This document shows positions 37,769 to 46,820 of a stretch of 64,000 nt of DNA, piece by piece. The notes under the pieces were generated by a model that made no database searches, was not told where the DNA came from, and saw only the letters and a program-made list of their open reading frames with translations. This DNA comes from Vulcanimicrobiota bacterium (GTDB lineage Bacteria; Vulcanimicrobiota; Vulcanimicrobiia; Vulcanimicrobiales; Vulcanimicrobiaceae), in assembly GCA_027306785.1 (NCBI GenBank), contig DAHUZB010000028.1, positions 117,499 to 181,498 of the forward strand. The letters are read 5' to 3'. The translations under genes and the position numbers were made by a program. The stretch's first letter is position 1. Each line of letters opens with the position of its first letter.

Positions 37769-38928
37769 TCGCGGTGCTCTGGTACGCGGCGCTTGTATGT
37801 CTCGTCGTCGATTGCAGCTTCGCGCTGCGCTCGATCGCGATCGCGCGTCGTTCGCACGCCGCCCTTCGACGAGCTCAGGATGACACGGTTGCCGGTCAGG
37901 GTGACGCAGCGGGGCTGGTTTCGGTCATCGTACCGGCGCGCAATGAGGAGCGGCAGATCGAGGCGTGCGTGCGCTCGCTGCTCTCGATGCGGTATCCCCG
38001 CCTCGAGGTGATCGTGGTGGACGATCGCTCCGACGATGCGACGGCGTCGATCGTAGAGCGCATCGCACGCGACGACGATCGCGTGCGCCTCGTGCGCGGC
38101 GAAGAGCTGCCCGCGGGATGGATCGGCAAACCGTGGGCGCTCGAGCAGGGCACCCGCGTCGCACGCGGCGCGTGGCTGCTCTTCACCGATGCCGATACCG
38201 AGCACGAACCCGCCTCGATCGGTGCCGCACTCGTCTATGCGCGCGAGCGCGGGCTCGATGCGTTGAGCCTGCTCACGGAACAGACGATGATCACGCCCGC
38301 GGAACGGATCGTGCTGCCGAGCATTCTCTGGACGATCGCGTTCGGCACCGGGCCGCTGGACGACGTGAACGATCCGGCGCGCGAGAACGCGCTCTTCAAC
38401 GGACAGTACATCCTGATCGCGCGCTCGGCATACGATGCGATCGGCGGGCATCGCGCGGTGCGTGGCGAGATTGCCGAAGATCTCGAACTCGCGCGGCGCT
38501 TCAAGGCCGACGGGCGCTTTCGCACCGCGCTCGTCGGCGCAAGCGGGCTCGTGCGCACCCGCATGTACCGCTCGTTCCGCGAGATCTGGGACGGCTTCGT
38601 CAAGAACTTCGCGCTCGGCGTGCGCGGGCAGCCGCTGCTCGCCTCCGCGGCCCTGCTCTTCTTCGCGCTGCTCTCGCCCGTGCAGCCGCTGCTGCTCATC
38701 GTCGCCCTTGCCGCGGGCGCGTGGGGCGTCGCCGCCGTCATTGCCGCCGGGATGCTGCTCGCGAGCGTCGGCGCGGGCTACGGCATGCGACGCTTCGGCT
38801 TTCCGCGCGCGGGCGCGTGGTGGCTGCCGGTCGGCGGAGCGGTGCTGACCGCGATCTTTGCGACCTCGCTCGTCAAGCACGCGCGAGGAGGGGTGACCTG
38901 GCGCGGTCGGCGCTATCCCGCGCCGTAA
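37765..38928 (+). CDS. GT2 glycosyltransferase, membrane-associated
   Basis: A 387-residue family-2 enzyme. One N-terminal membrane helix (about residues 3-22) precedes the GT-A domain: VSVIVPARNEERQIEACV, VIVVDDRSDDAT, LLFTDADTEHEPA (DxD metal site), and AEDLELARRFKADG. Three helices at the C-terminus anchor it. This layout resembles carotenoid/hopanoid-lipid glycosyltransferases such as CrtQ or HpnB. Residues about 33-41 are encoded by an inverted copy of the local palindromic repeat (37863-37886), between the first helix and the catalytic domain. Acceptor unknown. Confidence 0.87.
   Translation: MIAVLWYAALVCLVVDCSFALRSIAIARRSHAALRRAQDDTVAGQGDAAGLVSVIVPARNEERQIEACVRSLLSMRYPRLEVIVVDDRSDDATASIVERIARDDDRVRLVRGEELPAGWIGKPWALEQGTRVARGAWLLFTDADTEHEPASIGAALVYARERGLDALSLLTEQTMITPAERIVLPSILWTIAFGTGPLDDVNDPARENALFNGQYILIARSAYDAIGGHRAVRGEIAEDLELARRFKADGRFRTALVGASGLVRTRMYRSFREIWDGFVKNFALGVRGQPLLASAALLFFALLSPVQPLLLIVALAAGAWGVAAVIAAGMLLASVGAGYGMRRFGFPRAGAWWLPVGGAVLTAIFATSLVKHARGGVTWRGRRYPAP
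37863..37886. repeat. Intragenic copy of the palindromic repeat
   Basis: A 24-base inverted copy of the repeat seen at 33680-33852, matching GTGTCATCCTGAGCTTGTCG and the following four bases at 23 of 24 positions on the other strand. It lies in frame within the GT2 gene in the linker after the first helix, where extra residues are tolerated. Confidence 0.88.
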
Positions 38929-38981
38929 AGACGGCATCCCGACCGGGGATTTCCCGATGCTTGATAAATTTAACAGCCCTT

Positions 38982-40325
38982 ATGGACAGCGCAGTTCCCA
39001 CGCAGCACGTCACCATGGACGAAATCACGGCGCTCGCGAAGCGCCGCGGCTTTATCTTTCAGTCGAGCGAGATCTACGGCGGCATCAACGGCTTCTGGGA
39101 TTACGGCCCGCTCGGCGCCGTGCTCAAGCGGAACGTCAAGAACGCGTGGTGGCGCGAGAACGTCGAACTGCGCGACGACGTGGTCGCGTTCGATTCCTCG
39201 ATCATCATGCACCCGCTCACGTGGAAGGCGTCGGGACACGTCGATGCGTTCCACGACAAGCTGGTCGACTGCAAGGTCTGTAAGCACCGCTTCCGCTTCG
39301 ATCATCTGAAAGATCCCAAGCAGTGCCCCGACTGCGGGAGCAAAGAGAGCTTCACCGAGCCGCGCAACTTCAATCTGATGATGAAGACGCAGATCGGCCC
39401 GATGGAAGATACCGCCTCCACCGCCTACCTGCGTCCCGAGACCGCTCAGGGCATCTTCGTCAACTTCAAGAACGTCTATCAGACGGCGCGCAAGCGCCCG
39501 CCGTTCGGCATCGCGCAGATCGGGAAATCGTTTCGCAACGAGATCACGCCCGGCAACTTCACCTTCCGCGTGCGCGAGTTCGAACAGGCCGAGCTCGAGT
39601 ATTTCGTGCCCGACGACGGGAAGGATCTCGATGCGTTCCGCGAGTGGGTCGACCGTCGCAAGGCGTGGTACTCGCAGTACGGCGTCAAAGCCGATCGTCT
39701 GCGCTTTTACGAACTCAGCCCCGAGGAGCGTCCGCACTACGCGAAGGCCGGCATCGACGTCGAGTACCTCTTTCCGTGGGGCTGGGGCGAACTCGAGTCG
39801 ATCGCGCACCGCGGCACCTACGATCTCGACGCGCATATGAAGCTCTCGGGCAAGGATCTGCGCTACTTCGACGAGGCGGCCAAGGCCCATTACACCCCGA
39901 TCTTGATCGAGAGCTCCGCGGGCATGGATCGCACCACGCTCACCATGCTGATCGACGCCTACGAGAAGGAAAAGAGCGTCGATCCGAACGGCAAAGAAAC
40001 CGAACGCGTCGTCCTGCGGTTTCACCCGTATATCGCTCCGGTGCAGCTCGCGGTCTTCTCGCTCGCGCGCAACAAACCGGAACTGGTCGAGCGGGCGCGC
40101 TCGATCGAGCGCGGTCTGCGTTCGCATTTCCGCACGCAGTACGACGAGGGCAACATCGGGCAGCTCTATCGTCGTCAGGACGAGATCGGCACGCCGTTCT
40201 GCGTCACCGTCGACTACGAATCGCTCGACGACAGCAGCGTGACCGTGCGCGAGCGCGATTCGATGCGTCAGGAGCGCGTTGCGACGGACGCGCTCGAGCG
40301 ATACTTCCGCGACCGACTGGGATAA
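38982..40325 (+). CDS. glyQS: Glycyl-tRNA synthetase (alpha2 type)
   Basis: A 447-residue class II synthetase charging tRNA-Gly, of the homodimeric type. Visible are the N-terminal GFIFQSSEIYGGINGFWDYGPLG split over motif 1, zinc-like pairs CKVCKHRF and CPDCGS, motif 2 RNEITPGNFTFRVREFEQ, motif 3 with GMDRTTLTMLIDAYE, and the C-terminal anticodon-binding domain (RFHPYIAPVQLAVF). ATG 38982 was chosen; ATG 39015 is later. The glycine enzyme here lacks a separate beta subunit. It is followed by ppdK after 17 bases. Confidence 0.96.
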   Translation: MDSAVPTQHVTMDEITALAKRRGFIFQSSEIYGGINGFWDYGPLGAVLKRNVKNAWWRENVELRDDVVAFDSSIIMHPLTWKASGHVDAFHDKLVDCKVCKHRFRFDHLKDPKQCPDCGSKESFTEPRNFNLMMKTQIGPMEDTASTAYLRPETAQGIFVNFKNVYQTARKRPPFGIAQIGKSFRNEITPGNFTFRVREFEQAELEYFVPDDGKDLDAFREWVDRRKAWYSQYGVKADRLRFYELSPEERPHYAKAGIDVEYLFPWGWGELESIAHRGTYDLDAHMKLSGKDLRYFDEAAKAHYTPILIESSAGMDRTTLTMLIDAYEKEKSVDPNGKETERVVLRFHPYIAPVQLAVFSLARNKPELVERARSIERGLRSHFRTQYDEGNIGQLYRRQDEIGTPFCVTVDYESLDDSSVTVRERDSMRQERVATDALERYFRDRLG

Positions 40326-40342
40326 GGAGCAGCACGTTGACG

Positions 40343-43000
40343 ATGAACGCACCGAAGTACGTCTACTTTTTCGAAGAAGGTGACGGCTCCATGAAGGAGC
40401 TGCTGGGCGGCAAAGGTGCGGGGCTCGCGGAGATGACGCGCGCCGGTCTGCCGGTTCCGCAGGGCTTTATCATCACGACCGAAGCCTGCCTGCGCTTCTA
40501 CGACGCGCAGCGGAACTTCCCCGACGGTCTCGACGAGCAGGTCGCATCCGCGATGCGCGACCTGGAATCGCGCATCGGCAAGCGTTTCGGCGATCCGAGC
40601 GATCCGCTGCTGGTCTCGGTGCGCTCGGGCGCCCGCGTCTCGATGCCGGGCATGATGGATACGATCCTCAACCTCGGCCTCAACGACGCGACCGTCGCGG
40701 GACTCGCCGCGCTTACGAACAACGAGCGCTTTGCGTGGGACGCCTATCGGCGTTTCATCACGATGTTTTCGTCGGTCGTGCTCGATGTCGATAAGGATCA
40801 CTTCGAAGAACTGATCGAGGAGCGCAAGCGCGAACTCGGCGTCTCGACCGATCCCGAGATCGACGCGGCGTCGTGGAAGGCGCTCGTCGAACGCTTCAAA
40901 GCCGTCGTGCGCGAGCACGCGGGACGCGAGTTTCCGCAGGAGGTCGGGGAGCAGCTGCACCTCGCGATTCGCGCCGTTTTCGACTCATGGCACTCCAAGC
41001 GCGCAATCGATTATCGCCGCTTCAACAAAATTTCCGACGACTGGGGCACCGCGGTGAGCGTGGTACAAATGGTCTTCGGCAACATGGGCGACGATTCGGG
41101 CACGGGCGTCGCGTTCACGCGCGATCCGAATACCGGCGAGAACGTGCTCTTCGGCGAGTATCTGGTCAACGCGCAGGGTGAGGACGTGGTGGCGGGCATC
41201 CGCACGCCGCAAAAGATCGCCGATCTCGCTCGCTCTCAGCCCGCGATCTACGCGCAATTTCAAGAAATCGCGCATAAGCTCGAGCGTCACTATCGCGAGA
41301 TGCAGGATCTCGAGTTCACGGTCGAACGCGGCAAGCTCTTCATGCTGCAGACGCGTACCGGCAAGCGCAGCGCCGAAGCGGCCGTGAAGATCGCAAGCGA
41401 TCTCGTGCACGAAGGCTTGATCGACAAACGCACCGCGGTCGGTCGCGTGAGCGCACAGTCGCTTGACCAGCTCTTCCACGCGCGCATCGATACGAACGAG
41501 CATTTCGACGTCGCGGCCCACGGCCTCAACGCCTCGCCGGGCGCGGCCGCGGGACAGGTCGTCTTCACGGCCGACGACGCGGTGCGCTGGAAAGAAGACG
41601 GGCGCCCGACGATCCTCGTGCGCGTGGAGACCACGCCCGACGACGTGCACGGCATGATCGCGGCGCGCGGCGTGCTCACCGCCAAGGGCGGCGCCACCTC
41701 GCACGCGGCCGTCGTCGCGCGCGGTATGGGCAAGCCGTGCGTCGCGGGTTGCGACGCGCTGCAGATCGATCGACGCACCAAGAGCGCCTCGCTGAACGGT
41801 ACGACGCTGCACGAAGGCGACTGGCTGACGATCGACGGCACGACCGGTAACGTGATGATCGGCGAGCTGAAATTGATCGATGCGCCGACGACGCTGCCGA
41901 CGTGGCTCGCAACCTTCCTCTCGTGGGCCGACGAGTTGCGACGCATGCAGGTGTGGGCCAATGCCGACACGCCCGAGGATGCGCGAAAGGCGCGCGAACT
42001 CGGCGCCCAGGGCATCGGCCTGTGCCGCACCGAGCATATGTTCATGCAGCAAGATCGTCTGCCGATCGTGCAGCAGATGATTCTCGCGAATACGCTCGAA
42101 GCGCGGGCCGAGGCGCTCGCAAAGCTGCTGCCGTTCCAGCGCGACGATTTCGCGGGCATCCTCGAAGCGATGGCCGGGTATCCGGTTACGATTCGCCTAC
42201 TCGACCCGCCGCTCCACGAGTTTTTGCCGTCGCTTGAAGCGCTGCTCGTGGAGACGACCGAACTGCGTCTCACGCAGGGCGTCGAAGCCCCCGAGTATCT
42301 CGCCAAGGAAGCGATGCTCAAGCGCGTGCAGCAGTTGCACGAACAGAATCCGATGCTCGGCCTGCGCGTCTGCCGTCTCGGGATTCTCTTTCCCGAGATC
42401 TACGCGATGCAGGTGCGCGCGATCTTCGAAGCCGCCTGCGCGTTGAAGGAGCGCGGCGTCGACGCGCGGCCCGAGGTGATGATCCCGGGCGTCGGCACGC
42501 CGGAGGAGATGCGCGCGACCTACGATGCGGCAAAGGCCGTCGCCGACGAGGTGCTTGCGCGGCGCGGTGTCGCACTCGACTACCACATCGGCACCATGAT
42601 CGAGCTGCCGCGCGCGTGCGTGGTCGCCGACGAACTCGCGCAGACGGCGCAGTTCTTCTCGTTCGGCACGAACGACCTCACCCAAACGACCTACGGATAC
42701 AGCCGCGACGACGCGGAGGCCTCGTTCATTCCGGCCTACTTGGAGAAGAAGATCCTCAAGGACGATCCGTTTCAGGTCCTCGATCGCCGCGGCGTCGGCT
42801 CGCTGATGCGTGAGGCCGTGCGGCTCGGCCGTGAGGCGCGCGCGGAGCTCAAGATCGGCATCTGCGGCGAGCACGGCGGCGAACCGTCGAGCGTGGCGTT
42901 CTGCGATTCGCTCGCGCTCGACTACGTGTCGTGCTCGCCCTATCGCGTGCCGATCGCGCGCCTCGCCGCCGCGCAGGCGACGCTCGGCACGTTGAAGTGA
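40343..43000 (+). CDS. ppdK: Pyruvate, phosphate dikinase
   Basis: Interconverts pyruvate + ATP + Pi and phosphoenolpyruvate + AMP + PPi; in heterotrophs it feeds glycolysis or gluconeogenesis. The 885-residue protein has the N-terminal ATP-grasp domain (LLGGKGAGLAEM, GMMDTILNLGLND), the swivelling domain with phospho-His in KGGATSHAAVVARGMG, and the C-terminal TIM barrel with GICGEHGGEPSS and the catalytic Cys. ATG 40343 is my choice, but AAGGAG lies seven bases before TTG 40337, which is two codons upstream and may be the real start. Length agrees with the family. Confidence 0.95.
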   Translation: MNAPKYVYFFEEGDGSMKELLGGKGAGLAEMTRAGLPVPQGFIITTEACLRFYDAQRNFPDGLDEQVASAMRDLESRIGKRFGDPSDPLLVSVRSGARVSMPGMMDTILNLGLNDATVAGLAALTNNERFAWDAYRRFITMFSSVVLDVDKDHFEELIEERKRELGVSTDPEIDAASWKALVERFKAVVREHAGREFPQEVGEQLHLAIRAVFDSWHSKRAIDYRRFNKISDDWGTAVSVVQMVFGNMGDDSGTGVAFTRDPNTGENVLFGEYLVNAQGEDVVAGIRTPQKIADLARSQPAIYAQFQEIAHKLERHYREMQDLEFTVERGKLFMLQTRTGKRSAEAAVKIASDLVHEGLIDKRTAVGRVSAQSLDQLFHARIDTNEHFDVAAHGLNASPGAAAGQVVFTADDAVRWKEDGRPTILVRVETTPDDVHGMIAARGVLTAKGGATSHAAVVARGMGKPCVAGCDALQIDRRTKSASLNGTTLHEGDWLTIDGTTGNVMIGELKLIDAPTTLPTWLATFLSWADELRRMQVWANADTPEDARKARELGAQGIGLCRTEHMFMQQDRLPIVQQMILANTLEARAEALAKLLPFQRDDFAGILEAMAGYPVTIRLLDPPLHEFLPSLEALLVETTELRLTQGVEAPEYLAKEAMLKRVQQLHEQNPMLGLRVCRLGILFPEIYAMQVRAIFEAACALKERGVDARPEVMIPGVGTPEEMRATYDAAKAVADEVLARRGVALDYHIGTMIELPRACVVADELAQTAQFFSFGTNDLTQTTYGYSRDDAEASFIPAYLEKKILKDDPFQVLDRRGVGSLMREAVRLGREARAELKIGICGEHGGEPSSVAFCDSLALDYVSCSPYRVPIARLAAAQATLGTLK

Positions 43001-43026
43001 TGCTCGGTTAGAGCGGCGTGAGAGAT

Positions 43027-43058
43027 TGCGGGTTCCGGCAGTGCTGCCGGAACCCGCA
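43027..43058. terminator. GC-rich hairpin after ppdK
   Basis: A 14-bp perfect stem around loop GTGC (43041-43044), starting GCGGGTTCCGGCA. No T run follows, so it may protect the mRNA 3' end or end transcription weakly; it also sits upstream of the secreted-protein gene. Confidence 0.5.
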
Positions 43059-43111
43059 TCGTATCCAGGACGTTGTCACGAGCGTCATCATTCTCTCACG
43101 GAGGACACGTC

Positions 43112-43639
43112 ATGCAGATATCTCAACGGCTCGGCTCGATCGCTTTGGCGGCGGCGGTCGCCTTCGGCGGCTACGCGATCACCGCGACGAGTGCACCCGC
43201 CGCGGCGCGCACCGATTGCGCGAGCAACGCGAACATTCGGAGCGTGCACAATCACCTCGACGGATTGATCGATCGCCTCGGCCACGATCGGCGCGACTAC
43301 GGCGGTCATAAGGCGAACGCGATCCGCGATCTCTCGAATGCGCGCGGTGAACTCGATGCGGCCGCGCAATACGCGATTCAGAACGATCACGAGAATCCCG
43401 CGTGCCTCCGCGGCCTCGGCTCGATCCGAGACGGCGACGGGAATCGGATCACGCGCTCGCAGCGCAACAGCAACGGCGATATGGCGCGCGTGCGGCGTTT
43501 GGTCGATCGCATGATCGATCAACTCAACGGCGATCAGCGCGATTACGGCGGTCATCGCGTGAACGCGATTCGCGATATGCAGGCGGCGCGCGGCGAGATC
43601 ACCGCGGCGGAGCAGTACGCCCGCTCGCGCGGTTACTAA
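43112..43639 (+). CDS. Secreted protein with internal duplication
   Basis: A 175-residue exported protein of unknown function: signal peptide SIALAAAVAFGGYAITATSAPA, then two copies of a ~45-residue unit, HLDGLIDRLGHDRRDYGGHK and RRLVDRMIDQLNGDQRDYGGH, each continuing A-IRD--ARGE--AA-QYA. The unit is likely helical, with conserved RDYGGH and Arg/Asp pairs. Two Cys near residues 35 and 105 may form a disulphide. GGAGG lies seven bases before ATG 43112. Convergent with the HD gene (four-base overlap). Confidence 0.72.
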   Translation: MQISQRLGSIALAAAVAFGGYAITATSAPAAARTDCASNANIRSVHNHLDGLIDRLGHDRRDYGGHKANAIRDLSNARGELDAAAQYAIQNDHENPACLRGLGSIRDGDGNRITRSQRNSNGDMARVRRLVDRMIDQLNGDQRDYGGHRVNAIRDMQAARGEITAAEQYARSRGY

Positions 43640-44847
43640 CGGCTCTCGGCGATGATCTTCGCGCAGAGCGCCCGTGCGTCGGCGATGCCGGCCCGGTCGC
43701 GTCGAACGAAGAGCTTGCGCCAGTAGGCCTTGCCCGAGAGCTTGGCGATCAGATCGGACGCCCGCCGCGCATCGAGCGGACCGGCGGGCGTACCGACCCA
43801 GACCGTCGAGCGCGGATCGTCGGCGCCGAGCGGCAGGCGGTGCATCACCTGCGATTGCTCGTCGGCCCAGACCGCCGCATCGCCGAAGCGGTCGCGCAGC
43901 GCGGCCTCGCAGCGCTCGAAGGCGCTCAGGTCGCGCTCGGCATTGAATTCGGCCACGATCACGTAGAGACGAAGCCGTTCGCGCAGGGCGCGGGCGGCTT
44001 CGCTCTCGCGATCGCGCAACTCGTTGAGCACGCGAAAATCGTCCCAACGCAGATACTCGTCGATCGGGTCGAGCGCATGCGGATCGGGCCACAGCTCGCG
44101 CAGCACGTCTTGCAGGATGCGTTCGAACATCCGCGTGGTGTGATGGAAGTAGACCGAGGCGAACATCATGTAGCGCGCCACGACGAACGATTCGAGCGCG
44201 ACCGTCCCGCGTGCGTCGATCCCCACCGCCAACCGCCCGCCGTGCTCGAAGAGCCGCAGCGACGCGATCAGTTGATCGGCATCGTAGCGTCCGCTCGCGA
44301 CGCCGGTGAAGTATGCGTCGCGCAGCAGGTAGTCCATGCGGTCGGCGTCGAGATTCGGCCCGCTGACCAGTTCGCGCAGCGCCGGGTAGGGCGTCTCCGG
44401 ATCGCCGACGATCAGCCCGAGGACGTGCGCGGGATCGAGATCGAGCGCCTCGATGCCGTCGCGCATCTCCGGCAGGCGTAAGAGTTCGTTCGTGCGTGCC
44501 TCGTGACGTAACCCGAGCACCGCTTCGCAGGCATGGCTGAACGGACCGTGGCCGATGTCGTGAAGCAGCAGCGCGCAGCGCACCAGACGGCGCTGGTAGT
44601 CACGTTCGGCCGCATCGGGCACGAACGCGCCGCTCGCGCGCATCAACGCATCGAAGGCGCGCGTGCCCATCGCGAGCGCACCGAGCGCGTGGGTGAAGCG
44701 CGAGTGCTCCGCCGACGGAAAGGCAAAGTAGGCGAGGCCGAGCTGGCGCAGGCGCCGCAGGCGCTGCATCGGCGGAAGATCGAGCAGGCGTGCCTCGGCG
44801 GGCTCGAGCTCGATGAAGGAATGGACGGGGTCGAAGATTCTCTTCAC
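43636..44847 (-). CDS. HD-domain phosphohydrolase (dGTPase/SAMHD1-like)
   Basis: A 403-residue metal-dependent phosphohydrolase. The HD site is HSRFTHALGALAMG and ALLLHDIGHGPFSHACE (H...HD), with the second metal Asp in LDADRMDYLLRDAYFTG. These, plus VARYMMFASVYFHHTTR, mark the dGTP triphosphohydrolase/SAMHD1 branch, but substrate could be another nucleotide. GTG 44847 has GGAG four bases upstream; TTG 44859 is the alternative start. Divergent from dnaG across 70 bases. Confidence 0.85.
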   Translation of the reverse strand: MKRIFDPVHSFIELEPAEARLLDLPPMQRLRRLRQLGLAYFAFPSAEHSRFTHALGALAMGTRAFDALMRASGAFVPDAAERDYQRRLVRCALLLHDIGHGPFSHACEAVLGLRHEARTNELLRLPEMRDGIEALDLDPAHVLGLIVGDPETPYPALRELVSGPNLDADRMDYLLRDAYFTGVASGRYDADQLIASLRLFEHGGRLAVGIDARGTVALESFVVARYMMFASVYFHHTTRMFERILQDVLRELWPDPHALDPIDEYLRWDDFRVLNELRDRESEAARALRERLRLYVIVAEFNAERDLSAFERCEAALRDRFGDAAVWADEQSQVMHRLPLGADDPRSTVWVGTPAGPLDARRASDLIAKLSGKAYWRKLFVRRDRAGIADARALCAKIIAESR

Positions 44848-44918
44848 GCTGCTCCGCAAAGGTTCGTCCGGCGCTAGGATTCTCCGTCCGGCTCCGAATC
44901 TCTCGGGTACACCCCACT

Positions 44919-46742
44919 ATGGCGCGCTTCGATCAAGGCGTCATCCGCGAGATTCATGCGCGGATCGACATCGGTACGTTCATCGGTCAGTACGTTTCGC
45001 TGAAAAAACGCGGCACGGACTTGGTCGGCCTTTGCCCGTTCCACGGCGAGAAGACCCCCTCGTTCCACGTGCATCCCGATCGCGGCTTCTTCAAGTGCTT
45101 CGGCTGCGGCGTCGGCGGCGATGTGATCGCCTTCGTGCAGAAGCTCGAGAATCTGCCCTTTCCCGAAGCGGTGCGCGTGCTCGCGAGCAAAGCGGGCGTC
45201 GAGCTCGAAGCGGAGGATCCCCGCGCGGCGCGCGCGCGCAGCGAGCGGGAGGCGATCTACGAGGCCAATCAGATTGCCGCGGCCTACTTCGCGCGCATGC
45301 TCCGCTCCGAGGAAGGGGCGGGCGCGCGTGCATATTGCGAGCGGCGCGGTTTTTCGAGCGCCACCATCGAGAAGTTTACGCTCGGATTCGCGCCGGAGGG
45401 CTGGAGCGGGCTCACCGACGAGCTGCGCTCGCAGGGCGTCGATCTCGCCCTCGCCGCGCGCGCGGGGCTCGTCAAACCCTCGCAGCGCGGCGGCTACTAC
45501 GATTTCTACCGCAATCGCCTGATGGTGCCGACCTACGCGACGACCGGCGAGGTGATTGCGTTCGGCGGCCGCGCGCTCGATGAGAGCGAGCCGAAGTACC
45601 TCAATACCTCCACGACGCCGGTCTACACCAAGGGCGATCATCTCTTCGCGCTCAACGTGGCGCGCCGCGCGGCCCAGCGCGATAAGACGCTCGTGGTGGT
45701 CGAAGGGTACCTCGACTGCATCGCGCTCCATCAGGCCGGCTTCGAGAACGCGGTCGCGGCGCTCGGCACCGCGTTTACCGAAAAGCAGGCGTCCGAACTG
45801 CGCAAGTACGCCGAATTCGTCTACCTCTGCTACGACGCCGACGCCGCCGGCAGTGCCGCTGCAACCAAATCGATCGATATCGCGTCGAAAGTGATCGAGC
45901 ATACCGGTTCGAGCGTACGGATCGTGACGCTTCCCGAGGGCGAGGATCCCGACAGTTTCGTGCGCGCGCACGGCGCGGCGGCATTCTCCCGGCTGCTGGA
46001 GACGGCCAAGCCGTCGGTCGAGTACAAGCTCGACCTGCGGATCGACGGCCTGAACGCGGGCTTCGAATCGCCGAGCGCGGTCGCTCGAAAAGCCGAGGCG
46101 ATCATCCGAGAGTTAACTCCGCGTGAAGAATGGGATCGGTGGCGCGTCTACGTCGCGGGTCGCCTGAAGGTGAACGTGGACGACCTTCGGAATAGCCGGT
46201 TTCTCGCAAACGCCGCGAACTTCGGTCCGCGCGCGAACGGGGCCGACGCGGGCGGCAGCCGTCACGTGCCGGTTCATCGGCGCACCTCGGCGGGCACGCA
46301 TCTCGAGCCGCTCTCGTTCGAACGTGAGGTCCTGGGCATCGTGCTCGAGGACCCGCAGCTTGCGCGGGAGTACGGCGAACGCATCGCCCCGCGACGTTTC
46401 CGCAACGAGCTCTACCGACGGGCATACGAGACGATCGTGACGCAAGCCGAAGGCCTGCGCGCGACGGCCGATGTGTTCGCCGCGTGCGCGCAGGACGAGG
46501 AGGCGCTCGACGTGCTGACCTCGCTCGGGGCGCGCGACCGCAGTTCGATCGTGCGCTACGGCGATTCGCAGGAGCGTCGCGCGCATCTCGACCGCATCGT
46601 CGAGCGGTTGCAACGAGAGGATGACGAGGCTCGGTACGCCGAGCTGTCCCGCTCGATCGACGAGATGTTCCTGGCCGGGCAACCGGTGCCGCGCGACCTG
46701 CTGGAGCAATTCGAGGCGGCGAAGCTGAAGCTAAAGAAGTAA
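44919..46742 (+). CDS. dnaG: DNA primase DnaG
   Basis: Makes RNA primers for replication. The 607-residue protein has the N-terminal zinc ribbon with Cys39, His42, Cys60 and Cys63, the TOPRIM catalytic domain (VVEGYLDCIALHQAGFENAVA; YLCYDADAAGSAAA), and a C-terminal helicase-binding region starting near residue 440. Length is usual. It is followed by rpoD after 78 bases, the common macromolecular-synthesis arrangement. ATG 44919. Confidence 0.96.
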   Translation: MARFDQGVIREIHARIDIGTFIGQYVSLKKRGTDLVGLCPFHGEKTPSFHVHPDRGFFKCFGCGVGGDVIAFVQKLENLPFPEAVRVLASKAGVELEAEDPRAARARSEREAIYEANQIAAAYFARMLRSEEGAGARAYCERRGFSSATIEKFTLGFAPEGWSGLTDELRSQGVDLALAARAGLVKPSQRGGYYDFYRNRLMVPTYATTGEVIAFGGRALDESEPKYLNTSTTPVYTKGDHLFALNVARRAAQRDKTLVVVEGYLDCIALHQAGFENAVAALGTAFTEKQASELRKYAEFVYLCYDADAAGSAAATKSIDIASKVIEHTGSSVRIVTLPEGEDPDSFVRAHGAAAFSRLLETAKPSVEYKLDLRIDGLNAGFESPSAVARKAEAIIRELTPREEWDRWRVYVAGRLKVNVDDLRNSRFLANAANFGPRANGADAGGSRHVPVHRRTSAGTHLEPLSFEREVLGIVLEDPQLAREYGERIAPRRFRNELYRRAYETIVTQAEGLRATADVFAACAQDEEALDVLTSLGARDRSSIVRYGDSQERRAHLDRIVERLQREDDEARYAELSRSIDEMFLAGQPVPRDLLEQFEAAKLKLKK

Positions 46743-46773
46743 ACGGAAATTAACGAGTCAAATGTAACGAAGC

Positions 46774-46791
46774 CCCGCGAACGGTCGCGGG
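46774..46791 (+). other. Hairpin in the rpoD leader
   Basis: A 7-bp stem CCCGCGA/TCGCGGG with loop ACGG lies between dnaG and rpoD, ending 29 bases before the GTG start. Without a T run it is more likely an RNA processing or stability element than a terminator. Confidence 0.4.
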
Positions 46792-46820
46792 AGGATCACG
46801 GGAAAGGGGGTGACGAGCGA

